A program made the position numbers and the translations under genes. Below the pieces are notes generated by a model. It had not been told where the DNA came from. It saw nothing but the letters and a program-made list of their open reading frames with translations, and made no database searches. From Thioalkalivibrio halophilus (GTDB lineage: Bacteria > Pseudomonadota > Gammaproteobacteria > Ectothiorhodospirales > Ectothiorhodospiraceae): DNA of 40,762 nucleotides. Location of the stretch: positions 1-40,762 of the forward strand of contig NZ_MUZR01000024.1 of the NCBI RefSeq assembly GCF_001995255.1. The letters are read 5' to 3'. Positions 24,708 to 31,448 of the stretch are shown in pieces; within the stretch, counting starts at the first letter, position 1, and each line of letters starts with the position of its first letter.

Positions 24708-25415
24708 CTACTCGTCGTGGATGGCGAGGGCGTGCATGAACCCGCGTGGGTGCCGGAGGACCGCGACACCTGCATCCGGATCGAGGCTTTCCAGCGTCCA
24801 TTGCCCGTAGCGCCCGCCCACGCGGATACGCTCGCGGCCACTCGCGCCTTCCAGGATGGCGAAGTGGCGAGCCCCCCAGTGTTCGATACCCGTCAGGGTG
24901 GCGTTCGGTTCCGGCGTTTCAGGCGTTTCCTCCAGGCGGGCGACGCGGCGCTGCGTGGCGTTCAGATCGCCCCTCAGCGCCTCGATGGGCTCCAGGGCCT
25001 CCGAGGATTCCACCTCGGCGCGCAGGTCCATCAGTTCACCCTGCAGGGCCTCCAGTCGGTCGGTCACGGCCTGATCCGGTCCCTGGTGGTCGAGCGCGGA
25101 CTCCAGCCCGTCGAGCTTCTCGCGGAAGTCGCGTTGCTCGGAGCGCAGCGCGCGCAGATCCTCGTCCTGACTGGCGACCCGTGCCTCCAGGGAGGCGAGC
25201 AGCATTTCCAGTTCGTTGAGGTTCCCTTGATCGACCTCGGCGACCGGTTCGGCCCGTACGGGTTCGGGTTCCTCGGTTTCGGCCTTTCCGCCGCCGATGA
25301 ACATCAGGAGCAACCCCGTTACGACGGCGAGGCCGACGACTGGCCCCGCGATCTTGAGCCAGCGCGGGATGGGCTGAGGCGCTGGACGATTGTCCGACTT
25401 CTCGTTCGTGCTCAT
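24708..25415 (-). CDS. Membrane-anchored coiled-coil protein of the pilL block
   Basis: 235 aa. Single membrane helix at about 22-40 (LKIAGPVVGLAVVTGLLLMF), a long coiled coil at about 65-160 (NELEMLLASLEARVASQDEDLRALRSEQRDFREKLD), then a compact C-terminal domain with IRVGGRYGQWTLESLDPDAGVAVL, reminiscent of PilP/TraP-like periplasmic domains. ATG overlaps the pilL stop (ATGA). Likely a periplasmic bridging component; family assignment not certain. Confidence 0.75.
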   Translation of the reverse strand: MSTNEKSDNRPAPQPIPRWLKIAGPVVGLAVVTGLLLMFIGGGKAETEEPEPVRAEPVAEVDQGNLNELEMLLASLEARVASQDEDLRALRSEQRDFREKLDGLESALDHQGPDQAVTDRLEALQGELMDLRAEVESSEALEPIEALRGDLNATQRRVARLEETPETPEPNATLTGIEHWGARHFAILEGASGRERIRVGGRYGQWTLESLDPDAGVAVLRHPRGFMHALAIHDE

Positions 25416-26143
25416 TGATCACCTCGCAGAATCGACCGGGCGCGGGACGGGGCATACCGGGCGGCCACCTCGTCGCTGGGGATCTCCAGTTCGGCGCCGG
25501 TGCGGAGCTGATTCGGGTTCGGCGCATTGGCCGGGAAGAACGCGTGCGGGTTGGCCTCGAACAGCGCGGCGGCCATGCGCGCCGGTTGCTCCGGCGAAAC
25601 CGCCTCAGCGATGGAACCGAGGGTCTCTCCGAGCTGAACCGGGCCATACAGGCGGGCTGTTGGGGGCTGTGGCGCGAGCACGTCGCGCACGGTGTCGGCT
25701 TCGATCGCTTGGCCGCGCGCCCGCGCGGACTCGGCATAAGGCGCACGCGGTTCGTAGGAGATTTCCCGCATGGCGGGATCGACGACCAGGCGCCAGGTGG
25801 GGCCGGCGAGGGTGGTAAGCGCATTCTCAAGGCTCAGGGGCCCCAGCTCTCGATGCACCTCGGGAAGCGGTCGGGTCAGGAGCACCCGCATGGCCGGGTC
25901 CGCCTTGGCCGGCTCCTCCAGCTGATACCCGCTATGTGTCAGGAGGTAGGTGAGCGCGGAGCCGACGTGCCGGACGTCCGACGGGAAATCCATCTGGACC
26001 GTGACCTGCAGGGGCTGCACCTGCTCGGGCGCGGGCGCATCGGTGGCGGTGAGGTATCGACCCACCTGGATGTCACTGGCCGTAGCGGTTCCCCAGGAGG
26101 TGAACGTCAGCGCCACAAGGAGTGCGGGTAACCGTGTTCGCAT
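25412..26143 (-). CDS. pilL: Conjugative transfer protein PilL (TIGR03748 family) with a LysM/FimV-like C-terminus
   Basis: 243 aa, exported: MRTRLPALLVALTFTSWGTATA. N-terminal family domain includes VGRYLT, DVRHVGSALTYLLTHSGYQL and a TLAGPTWRLVVDPAMREISYEPR segment; residues about 165-222 (VQLGETLGSIAEAVSPEQPARMAAALFEANPHAF ... LRTGAELEIP) look like a LysM/FimV peptidoglycan-binding repeat. First gene of the transfer region. ATG 26143 is preceded by a strong intrinsic-terminator-like hairpin (26172-26193) and, further up, by the shared 43-bp element. Confidence 0.85.
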   Translation of the reverse strand: MRTRLPALLVALTFTSWGTATASDIQVGRYLTATDAPAPEQVQPLQVTVQMDFPSDVRHVGSALTYLLTHSGYQLEEPAKADPAMRVLLTRPLPEVHRELGPLSLENALTTLAGPTWRLVVDPAMREISYEPRAPYAESARARGQAIEADTVRDVLAPQPPTARLYGPVQLGETLGSIAEAVSPEQPARMAAALFEANPHAFFPANAPNPNQLRTGAELEIPSDEVAARYAPSRARSILRGDQ

Positions 26144-26160
26144 GTCTTGCCTCGCCTGCT

Positions 26161-26193
26161 TGGAATAAAGACCCGCGCCAACGGAGGCGCGGG
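26161..26193 (-). terminator. Intrinsic terminator in the pilL leader
   Basis: On the minus strand CCCGCGCC-TCCGTT-GGCGCGGG is followed by TCTTTATT, about 20 nt before the pilL ATG. A weaker pairing (AGCCC/GGGCT, 26198-26217) lies just ahead. Either the end of an upstream message or an attenuator controlling pilL. Confidence 0.6.
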
Positions 26194-26201
26194 CACCAGC
26201 C

Positions 26202-26663
26202 CTAAGGGGTATGGGCTGCCCGCCGCCAAGGCAGCGGACGTCGCCAATTCTCCGGGTCCCGCGTGTGGCGACTACGAAAAATCCTGAAGCGAGCGCGAAG
26301 GGTTTTTGAGTTATCCACAAAAACTGGGGATAACTGCATGGGAAAGAGGGGGAAGAAAGCGAGGGAACAAGGACTTGCCAGGCGTGGGCAAAACGTAACC
26401 AGCCACCCCGGTTGGGTCGGGGGTGGCTGATCCGCGAGTTGACTTCGATTGAGGTGCTTCAGGACCGGGCGCGTCGATTGTGCGATGGCCCGGTCGAGTA
26501 GGAGTCTTCCCCAGGGCGGATCGATCTCACCCTCCTGCAGTAGCGAGTCGTATTCCGGCGATCCATGGTTTTGGGGGGATGGATCTATCTCGAATGGCGC
26601 GGCAGTACCGCACAAAGGGACCCACGCTGCACCTGGCGGTGGGCGGCCAGTGATTTGAATCAC
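26202..26663 (-). CDS. Possible gene, perhaps decayed, after the first hairpin module
   Basis: GTG 26663 opens a 153-codon frame whose first 87 residues look protein-like (VIQITGRPPPGAAWVPL ... GSPEYDSLLQEGEIDPPW, then LLLDRAIAQSTRP). It begins a few bases after a strong hairpin like those ahead of the neighbouring genes. From about 26430 on, the frame runs through a hairpin (26401-26428) and the pilL regulatory element, so the true end was probably earlier and lost by frameshift. Family not recognised. Confidence 0.25.
   Translation of the reverse strand: MIQITGRPPPGAAWVPLCGTAAPFEIDPSPQNHGSPEYDSLLQEGEIDPPWGRLLLDRAIAQSTRPVLKHLNRSQLADQPPPTQPGWLVTFCPRLASPCSLAFFPLFPMQLSPVFVDNSKTLRARFRIFRSRHTRDPENWRRPLPWRRAAHTP
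26265..26307 (-). promoter_or_regulatory. Shared 43-bp upstream element, copy before pilL
   Basis: Same layout as 17616-17658: minus strand AAAAACCCT, CGCG-containing loop, AGGATTTTTCGTAGTCGCCAC. The last 21 positions are identical in the two copies. It lies 121 nt upstream of the pilL ATG with the leader terminator in between. Confidence 0.6.
26309..26335. promoter_or_regulatory. Inverted repeat with a DnaA-box-like TTATCCACA
   Basis: AGTTATCC and GGATAACT arms separated by 11 bp. The left arm continues as TTATCCACA, the DnaA box consensus. AT-rich relative to its surroundings, directly beside the 43-bp element. Could be a regulator site or part of an origin; no cluster of boxes is seen. 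Confidence 0.35.
26401..26428 (-). terminator. Terminator-like hairpin
   Basis: AGCCACCCC and GGGGTGGCT arms, perfect 9 bp, loop of 10; on the minus strand followed by GGTTACGTTTT. Would end transcripts from the module at 26664-26937 before the pilL leader. Confidence 0.45.
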
Positions 26664-26937
26664 GGAGACCAGAGTCTCCCCACGGCGGGCGCTACGCACC
26701 GACCGTGGGGAGACCCCCCTAAACCATTCGAGAAGAACTCGTGCCGGGCCCGGAGGGCCCAACGAGTTGACTTGTGAACCTCCACCGAGGATCGGTATTG
26801 ATCGACTGACCCGAGCCAGGGACAAAATTGGATCAGCCGACAGCGCCGGGCCGCAAAGGGGCAAATGCGGCACCCCCACTCTCGGCGCGTAGGGGCTTTT
26901 GCCGACGGGCGTCGGCAAGGGGCCTGATACGCTCAGG
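26664..26937 (-). promoter_or_regulatory. Multi-hairpin module 1 (most diverged)
   Basis: Contains GTCTCCCCACGG/CCGTGGGGAGAC (26674-26714), AACTCGT/ACGAGTT (26736-26768), TTGCCGAC/GTCGGCAA (26899-26918) and the conserved dyad CCTGATACGCTCAGG (26923-26937). Same order of parts as the modules below, but with different stem sequences. Confidence 0.55.
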
Positions 26938-27011
26938 CGGGCGGTGTAATACGCATTCAAACTCAAGGGCCCGATTCGGGCAATCCTCCAGACTGCAAAT
27001 GTTGAATCTCC

Positions 27012-27066
27012 GCCGTCATTCCCCAGGTGCGCGCGCGCACCTCGGGAATGACGGCCCGAAGGCCGT
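27012..27066 (-). terminator. Double hairpin after gene 27072-27527
   Basis: Minus strand: GACGGCC-TTCG-GGCCGTC (UUCG tetraloop) merging into CCGTCATTCCC/GGGAATGACGG with an inner GCGC palindrome. Similar hairpins follow the ArdC gene and others; no T-run. Confidence 0.5.
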
Positions 27067-27071
27067 CAGGG

Positions 27072-27527
27072 TTAGATCCAGCGGAAGACGTGCTGCATCC
27101 GCTCGCCCTCGGCGAGCGGTAGCTCCACGACATCCGCGCGGGCGTTGGCCCAAGTGTTGCCGCCATTCTCGGTGGCTTCCTGCCGCAGCGCTTCCAGTTT
27201 CCCGAGAGCGTCCGTAACAGCAAGCGTGGCGACGTAGTCGCCTACCAGCGGCGTGCCCTCGTCGGACACCCGCAGGGTGCGATATTCCGGCGACGTCAGT
27301 GGTGTCCCGGCGACTCGGGGAAAATCGAGCATCCCCGAAACCGCGTGGACGGCCTGCGCCCGATTCAGTCGCGGCAGGCCCTCGGCATCGCAGTCCATGT
27401 CGAGAAATACGCCATTGGGATCATTCCACGCCGCCCAGGCGAGAAGCTCGGCACGGGTGCCGTACTCCACCAGTCGTTTCTGGTACAGCGGGTCCCGATA
27501 CAGCGCCGCGAGTTCATAGGTGTGCAT
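27072..27527 (-). CDS. Hypothetical protein, accessory region
   Basis: 151 aa, acidic, no signal or membrane segment, family not recognised. N-terminal half has MHTYELAALYRDPLYQKRLVEYGTRAELLAWAAW and a DMDCDAEGLPRLN stretch; the C-terminal half is mixed. ATG 27527 has GCAGGAGACTGACC in front, the same leader end as its neighbours. Sits among antirestriction genes, so an anti-defence or early-transfer role is a reasonable guess only. Confidence 0.7.
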   Translation of the reverse strand: MHTYELAALYRDPLYQKRLVEYGTRAELLAWAAWNDPNGVFLDMDCDAEGLPRLNRAQAVHAVSGMLDFPRVAGTPLTSPEYRTLRVSDEGTPLVGDYVATLAVTDALGKLEALRQEATENGGNTWANARADVVELPLAEGERMQHVFRWI

Positions 27528-27730
27528 GGTCAGTCTCCTGCATGGAGGGGACAGACCGCTCCCACGGGGAGCGGTGTCCCCGTGGTGGGTGAAGTGAATG
27601 GATCGACCGGCGGAGCCGGCGCCCCTCCTCCCGGTCCGGAGGGGCTTTCAGGGGCCTGATACGCTCAGGCGGGCGGTAAAGCCGTCATTCCCCAGGGCCG
27701 CTCGCGACTCTCGGGAATGACGCCACCCCG
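27528..27730 (-). promoter_or_regulatory. Multi-hairpin module 2, full form
   Basis: From the start codon outward: GGGGACA...TGTCCCC with inner stem (27547-27581), CCGGC/GCCGG (about 27607-27620), GCCCCTC/GAGGGGC (27621-27645), dyad CCTGATACGCTCAGG (27655-27669), and CGTCATTCCC/GGGAATGACG (27683-27722). Each stem recurs in the other full modules. Confidence 0.7.
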
Positions 27731-27755
27731 CACCAGAGGCGGGAGTGGCGGTCGG

Positions 27756-27863
27756 TCAATGGCGCCGACGGTTTTGTCGGCGGGCGATCAGGTAGGCGCC
27801 GATCATCACGATCCCGATCAGTGCCAGCCCAATGAATACGCCGAAGTCTTCCATGAGCATCAT
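27756..27863 (-). CDS. 35-aa single-helix membrane peptide
   Basis: MMLMEDFGVFIGLALIGIVM followed by IGAYLIARRQNRRRH: one membrane helix with a strongly basic C-terminal tail. Begins 1 bp after the stop of the 54-aa gene, so cotranslated with it. A parallel pair lies at 33781-34083. ATG 27863 or 27860. No family known to me. Confidence 0.55.
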   Translation of the reverse strand: MMLMEDFGVFIGLALIGIVMIGAYLIARRQNRRRH

Positions 27864-27864
27864 C

Positions 27865-28029
27865 TTAGCTCTCCCAGCAGCCCACGAGCCAGAGGATCAG
27901 GCCCAGGACCACGGTGCTGAGTCCTCCTGCGGTGAATCCGCGTTCGATGAACAGAGCCAGGATTCCGGCAACAGCCAACAGTATGCCGGCCTGCCGCAGG
28001 CCTTCCTGGATTCGTGCGAGATTAAACAT
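27865..28029 (-). CDS. 54-aa two-helix membrane protein
   Basis: Two hydrophobic segments: GILLAVAGILALFIE (15-29) and LSTVVLGLILWLVG (38-51). Aligns with the 67-aa protein at 33880-34083 over (R/Q)xGIxLxVAGxxAxFxE and a second helix, so the two are probably paralogues. Has its own upstream hairpin (28049-28082) and an AAGGAG site. Followed by the 35-aa single-helix frame. Confidence 0.6.
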   Translation of the reverse strand: MFNLARIQEGLRQAGILLAVAGILALFIERGFTAGGLSTVVLGLILWLVGCWES

Positions 28030-28143
28030 GGTCTATCTCCTGCAAGGAGGGGACAGACCGCCCCACGGGGATCGGTGTCCCCGTGGTGGGTGAAAGCGTG
28101 CTCGCCCAGCAGATCGCTGGGTGAGCACGGACGGAGCGACAAG
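28030..28143 (-). promoter_or_regulatory. Multi-hairpin module 3, short form
   Basis: Start-proximal hairpin GGGGACA...TGTCCCC at 28049-28082, then a different hairpin TGCTCGCCCAGC/GCTGGGTGAGCA at about 28099-28127. Lacks the CCTGATACGCTCAGG dyad. Confidence 0.6.
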
Positions 28144-28145
28144 GG

Positions 28146-29540
28146 TTATGCCGCGACGGACTGATGTGGCTGCATCGAGTCCCGCAGGGCGGCTAGAGCG
28201 CGCCCGAGGTGCATTCCGACGGCTTCAAATGCGGCGTGCACCACAGACTGACCCAGGATTTCATGCGCGCGCGTGGCGGAGAGCCCTGCGATCAAGGACT
28301 CGGGAACCGCTTTGACGCGGGCATGCTCCTTCGGTGTCAACAGCCGAGTGAGCGCCGAGTCGCTCGGATGCCGAATGAACGGCTCGGTGGACCGCGCCTT
28401 TGCATACCCGCGTCCGATGGTCCCAAGGCTTGCCTCGGATCCATCGAGGAGCTGCCGCCGAAAGCCTTTTCCGGCCTCCTTGTCGCGGACCTCCTTCTCG
28501 GCCAGGTAGCTGTATGCCTTCCAGGCAGGATCGTCAGGGTCGATGTCCTCCAGGATGTCCCGGATACACGACTCACGATCCCGAACGGCACGCAGCCCGT
28601 CGAACGAGAATGGCACCTCCGGGTTGGTTGCAATCATGCAGAACCGATTGCGCCGCTCCATCGAGCCCAGCTCAAATCCATCGAGAACCGTCTCGTGCAG
28701 CTCGTAATCCAGGCTGCTCAAGATGGACCGGATCACCGTCATGCTGGTCGTGGTGCCGTACTGAGGCACGTTCTCCAGCAGGATCACACTCGGCCGCAAG
28801 GTCTGAATCGCCGCGAGAAACGCGACGAACAACGGACCAGCGGTTTCGTGCTCCTCGGCTTTCGCCAAGCGGTTTTTCGCTCGACCCGAGAGGGAGGCCC
28901 CTGTGCAAGGAAGCCCCGCCGCGAGGATGTCGATGGCCGGTAGCTTGCGCCACTCCACATCCTGCATTGGAGCCTCGATGGCGATCGAATCCGATTTCCA
29001 GATCGGATTGTTCGCCAACGACGCCTCCAAGTAGTCGCCGTCCGCCTCGTTGGCAAAGGCCAGCTCGACGGGGATTCCAGCGGCTTCCAGGCCTCGATGA
29101 AGGGCGTGGTCAAGAATACCCCCGCCGTGCGCCAGAGACCCCATACGCAGGGGCTCGTGCTGGTTCAGCCGCTCAAGCAGCCGGATCGAGCGCTCGGTTG
29201 TTGCTCGGTCGTGATGATGGACCCGGATCTCGATGGACCCGGGGCGGATGACCACGCGGACTCGCTCGGCCTCGCCGAAAGCGGACACGAGGGCCTCGCC
29301 CGACACATCGATGACCGGCAGTTCCTGGTCGCCCCGCTTGCGACGGGACACTTTCCGATCGCCAGATGGGGTGAACCGCAGGGTAATCCCTCCGTGCGGA
29401 CCATTCTCGCGATCAAGACTTTTCAGCTCGAACTGCTGACCCGGGCTGATCCCGGCCCGTGCCAGACGTCGGCCTTCCAGCCACAACCGCTTGGTCCCCT
29501 TGCGTTCTCCCAAGGTCGTGTAAATCACTGTCGTTGCCAT
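28146..29540 (-). CDS. Divergent C5 cytosine methyltransferase with extra N-terminal domain
   Basis: 464 aa. The N-terminal 120 residues (LWLEGRRLARAGISPGQQFELK ... PVIDVSGEALVSAFG) form a separate, AbrB/SymE-like beta domain. The methyltransferase part has altered motifs: GSLAHGGGI in place of FAGxGG, GLPCTGAS near 207-214 (Cys about 210) in place of GPPCQxFS, and a standard LLENVP near 256. No restriction gene adjoins it, so it is an orphan; in conjugative elements such enzymes can mark the incoming DNA against host restriction. Own full hairpin module upstream of ATG 29540. Confidence 0.82.
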   Translation of the reverse strand: MATTVIYTTLGERKGTKRLWLEGRRLARAGISPGQQFELKSLDRENGPHGGITLRFTPSGDRKVSRRKRGDQELPVIDVSGEALVSAFGEAERVRVVIRPGSIEIRVHHHDRATTERSIRLLERLNQHEPLRMGSLAHGGGILDHALHRGLEAAGIPVELAFANEADGDYLEASLANNPIWKSDSIAIEAPMQDVEWRKLPAIDILAAGLPCTGASLSGRAKNRLAKAEEHETAGPLFVAFLAAIQTLRPSVILLENVPQYGTTTSMTVIRSILSSLDYELHETVLDGFELGSMERRNRFCMIATNPEVPFSFDGLRAVRDRESCIRDILEDIDPDDPAWKAYSYLAEKEVRDKEAGKGFRRQLLDGSEASLGTIGRGYAKARSTEPFIRHPSDSALTRLLTPKEHARVKAVPESLIAGLSATRAHEILGQSVVHAAFEAVGMHLGRALAALRDSMQPHQSVAA

Positions 29541-29754
29541 AGGTCAGTCTCCTGCATGGAGGGGACAGACCGCCCCCACGGGGATCGGTTGTCCCCGTGG
29601 TGGGTAAAGGAATGGATCGACCGGCGAGCCGGCGCACCCCTGCCCGATCCGGGGGTGCTTTCAGGGGCCTGATGCGCTCAGGCGGGCGGTAAAGCCGTCA
29701 TTCCCGAGGGCCGCTCGCGGCCCTCGGGAATGACGCCCCCGCAGGGGCGTGTGG
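29541..29754 (-). promoter_or_regulatory. Multi-hairpin module 4, full form
   Basis: Start-proximal hairpin 29561-29596; CCGGCGAGCCGG; GCACCCC/GGGGTGC; dyad CCTGATGCGCTCAGG with one loop change (29668-29682); and a 40-bp near-perfect palindrome with CGTCATTCCCGAGGG arms (29696-29735). Confidence 0.7.
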
Positions 29755-30015
29755 TCAAGCGGCTTGCTTGCCGGTCGCAACCGCCAAAGCCAGCGATTCG
29801 ATCGGCTCGATTTCGGCGAGAAACGCCAGGTGTTCGAGTGCCTGAGCACGTAGGGCACCGGGCGACGTATCCATCGGCTCCAGTGCGTGCGAGTTGAGCA
29901 GGAATACGCCCGGGCCATGGCAGACCATGATCCGGGTCGCGTCCGAGCCAAGGGCGTACAGCCCTCGGTCCATGGGGACCAGGTCCCCAAGAATGGAGTG
30001 ATGTCGAGATTCCAC
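29755..30015 (-). CDS. Hypothetical protein, accessory region
   Basis: 86 aa, soluble, not recognised. GTG start at 30015 is supported by the shared AGGAGACTGACC leader directly before it. Sequence runs VESRHHSILGDLVPMDRGLYAL, a VCHGPGVFLLNSHALEP core and an Ala/Glu-rich C-terminal helix (AQALEHLAFLAEIEPIESLALAVA). Lies between the methyltransferase and ArdB genes. Confidence 0.6.
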   Translation of the reverse strand: MESRHHSILGDLVPMDRGLYALGSDATRIMVCHGPGVFLLNSHALEPMDTSPGALRAQALEHLAFLAEIEPIESLALAVATGKQAA

Positions 30016-30090
30016 GGTCAGTCTCCTGTGTCGAGGGACGACCGACCCCCAAAGGGGTGGTCGTCCCTTTGGGGAATGGAATACCGTCGG
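30016..30090 (-). promoter_or_regulatory. Multi-hairpin module 5, short form
   Basis: Only the start-proximal hairpin, 30035-30067: GGGACGACC pairs with GGTCGTCCC, and an inner ACCCC/GGGGT stem. The stem sequence differs from the GGGGACA type at both arms, i.e. compensatory change. Confidence 0.6.
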
Positions 30091-30513
30091 CTAGTCGATC
30101 GTGCGAAGGATCTCGCCGGACTCGTCGTGGTCCAGGGCGTAATCCCTCAACCAGTGGTACAGGTTGACGTGCCGATCTTCGCGAAAGCGCCAGGCCATCG
30201 CGTTGAAGGCGAACAGACAGGCAACAATGCCCGCCGCATCCGGACTTAACTCGCCCTCGTAGCCGTTACCGGGCACGACGATCCGCAGGTTCCGTTCCTG
30301 TTCGGGAGCCATATAGAAACCGCCGTTGGAAAGCTCGTAGAACTCCCAAAAGCCGCCCCGGTAGGCTTCCGCAAGGGTTCCCAGCGAATCGAAGACGCAG
30401 TTTTCAAATGCCAGGGCATGTGCCCCGAGATACCTCGGCAGGATCCGGATCCGTTCGAGGTCCGGGACACGGTGGCGATGAATCGCAAGATCCGTTTCAG
30501 TGCAAAACGTCAT
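30091..30513 (-). CDS. ArdB/KlcA-family antirestriction protein
   Basis: 140 aa, full length for the family. Typical blocks: RIRILPRYLGAHALAFENCVFD, YRGGFWEFYELSNGGFYMAPE near 50-70, and LSPDAAGIVACLFAFNAMAWRF near 88-110. ArdB proteins lower type I restriction of incoming DNA without directly blocking the enzyme. ATG 30513 is preceded by the GCAGGAGATAGACC leader and a hairpin module, which may serve early expression after transfer. Confidence 0.92.
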   Translation of the reverse strand: MTFCTETDLAIHRHRVPDLERIRILPRYLGAHALAFENCVFDSLGTLAEAYRGGFWEFYELSNGGFYMAPEQERNLRIVVPGNGYEGELSPDAAGIVACLFAFNAMAWRFREDRHVNLYHWLRDYALDHDESGEILRTID

Positions 30514-30662
30514 GGTCTATCTCCTGCATGGAGGGGACAGACCGCCCCCACGGGGGGTCGGTGTCCCCGTGGTGGGTGAAGTGAATGGATCGACCGGCGA
30601 GCCGGCGCACCCCTGCCCGATCCGGGGGTGCTTCAGGGGCCTGATACGCTCAGGCGTCTGTT
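30514..30662 (-). promoter_or_regulatory. Multi-hairpin module 6
   Basis: Start-proximal hairpin 30533-30568, CCGGCGAGCCGG, GCACCCC/GGGGTGC and the dyad CCTGATACGCTCAGG (30640-30654). The outer GTCATTCCC hairpin is absent; the upstream gene ends 8 bp further. Confidence 0.65.
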
Positions 30663-30866
30663 CTATGGATGGGCCCGCTGTGTCCAGGCGCCCGTATTCA
30701 GAGCCTCCGTGGCCGCCTCCTCCGTGGCGAAATACTCCAGGGATTCCCGCGACAACGGAGTCCCGTCCAGAGGGTCCGCCGTACCGACATACCAGCCTCG
30801 GGCGGATGCCATGGGCTGGAGTTCGACATGGTGGCCGAAGTATTCAAAAGCGATCTTCCCGTACAT
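30663..30866 (-). CDS. Small hypothetical protein
   Basis: 67 aa, not recognised: MYGKIAFEYFGHHVELQPMA followed by SARGWYVGTADP and a helical FATEEAATEALNTGAW end. Compact soluble domain. Starts 9 bp after the 111-aa gene, so in the same transcript and without a module of its own. Confidence 0.6.
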   Translation of the reverse strand: MYGKIAFEYFGHHVELQPMASARGWYVGTADPLDGTPLSRESLEYFATEEAATEALNTGAWTQRAHP

Positions 30867-30875
30867 CCTCGCCTC

Positions 30876-31211
30876 CTATCCGTACCGGATCCGGTGGAAT
30901 ACCTGGAGTTCTTCCTCCACGGAAAAGCCGTAGAGGTGGTAACTCCGAATCTCCTGATCCCCGGACTCGAAATCGATCTCCGGTTCAGTGGAGAACCACA
31001 GGTCGATGCCGGTCGGCGGGTCGCTGGAGGGGTGCACGGCACCCTTCCGGTTCAGGAACTCAACGGTCGCCTCGACGGCCGACGGATCCTCTGCGTCTTC
31101 GGGGTCCATACGGACCCCCTCGGAATCGATCCATCCTCGCTGGGAGGGTTCGCCAAGTTCCAGATCGACGGGCTTCCATCGCTCGAACGTGATCTTGATA
31201 CGCGCAGTCAT
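30876..31211 (-). CDS. Hypothetical acidic protein
   Basis: 111 aa, strongly acidic (DPEDAEDPSAVEATVEFLN; EPEIDFESGDQE), not recognised. N-terminal MTARIKITFERWKPVDLELG looks like a beta strand pair. Highly acidic small proteins in such regions can act as DNA mimics, but nothing here proves that. ATG 31211 with CCGGAGACAGACC in front; first gene of a pair with 30663-30866. Confidence 0.65.
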   Translation of the reverse strand: MTARIKITFERWKPVDLELGEPSQRGWIDSEGVRMDPEDAEDPSAVEATVEFLNRKGAVHPSSDPPTGIDLWFSTEPEIDFESGDQEIRSYHLYGFSVEEELQVFHRIRYG

Positions 31212-31448
31212 GGTCTGTCTCCGGATGGAGGGGACAGACCGCTCCCACGGGGAGCGGTGTCCCCGTGGTGGGTGAAGTGAATGGATCGACCGGCGAAGCC
31301 GGCGCACCCCTGCCCGATCCGGGGGTGCTTTCAGGGGCCTGATACGCTCAGGCGGGCGGTAAAGCCGTCATTCCCCAGGATCGCGCGCGACCCTCGGGAA
31401 TGACGGCCCGAAGGCCGTCAGGATTGAGGGTGGATTTCGAGCCGGGAT
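31212..31448 (-). promoter_or_regulatory. Multi-hairpin module 7, full form
   Basis: Start-proximal hairpin 31230-31264; CCGGC/GCCGG; GCACCCC/GGGGTGC; dyad 31338-31352; CCGTCATTCCC/GGGAATGACGG (31365-31406); and a UUCG-loop hairpin ACGGCC-CGAA-GGCCGT on the plus strand (31403-31418) next to the ArdC stop. Confidence 0.7.
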
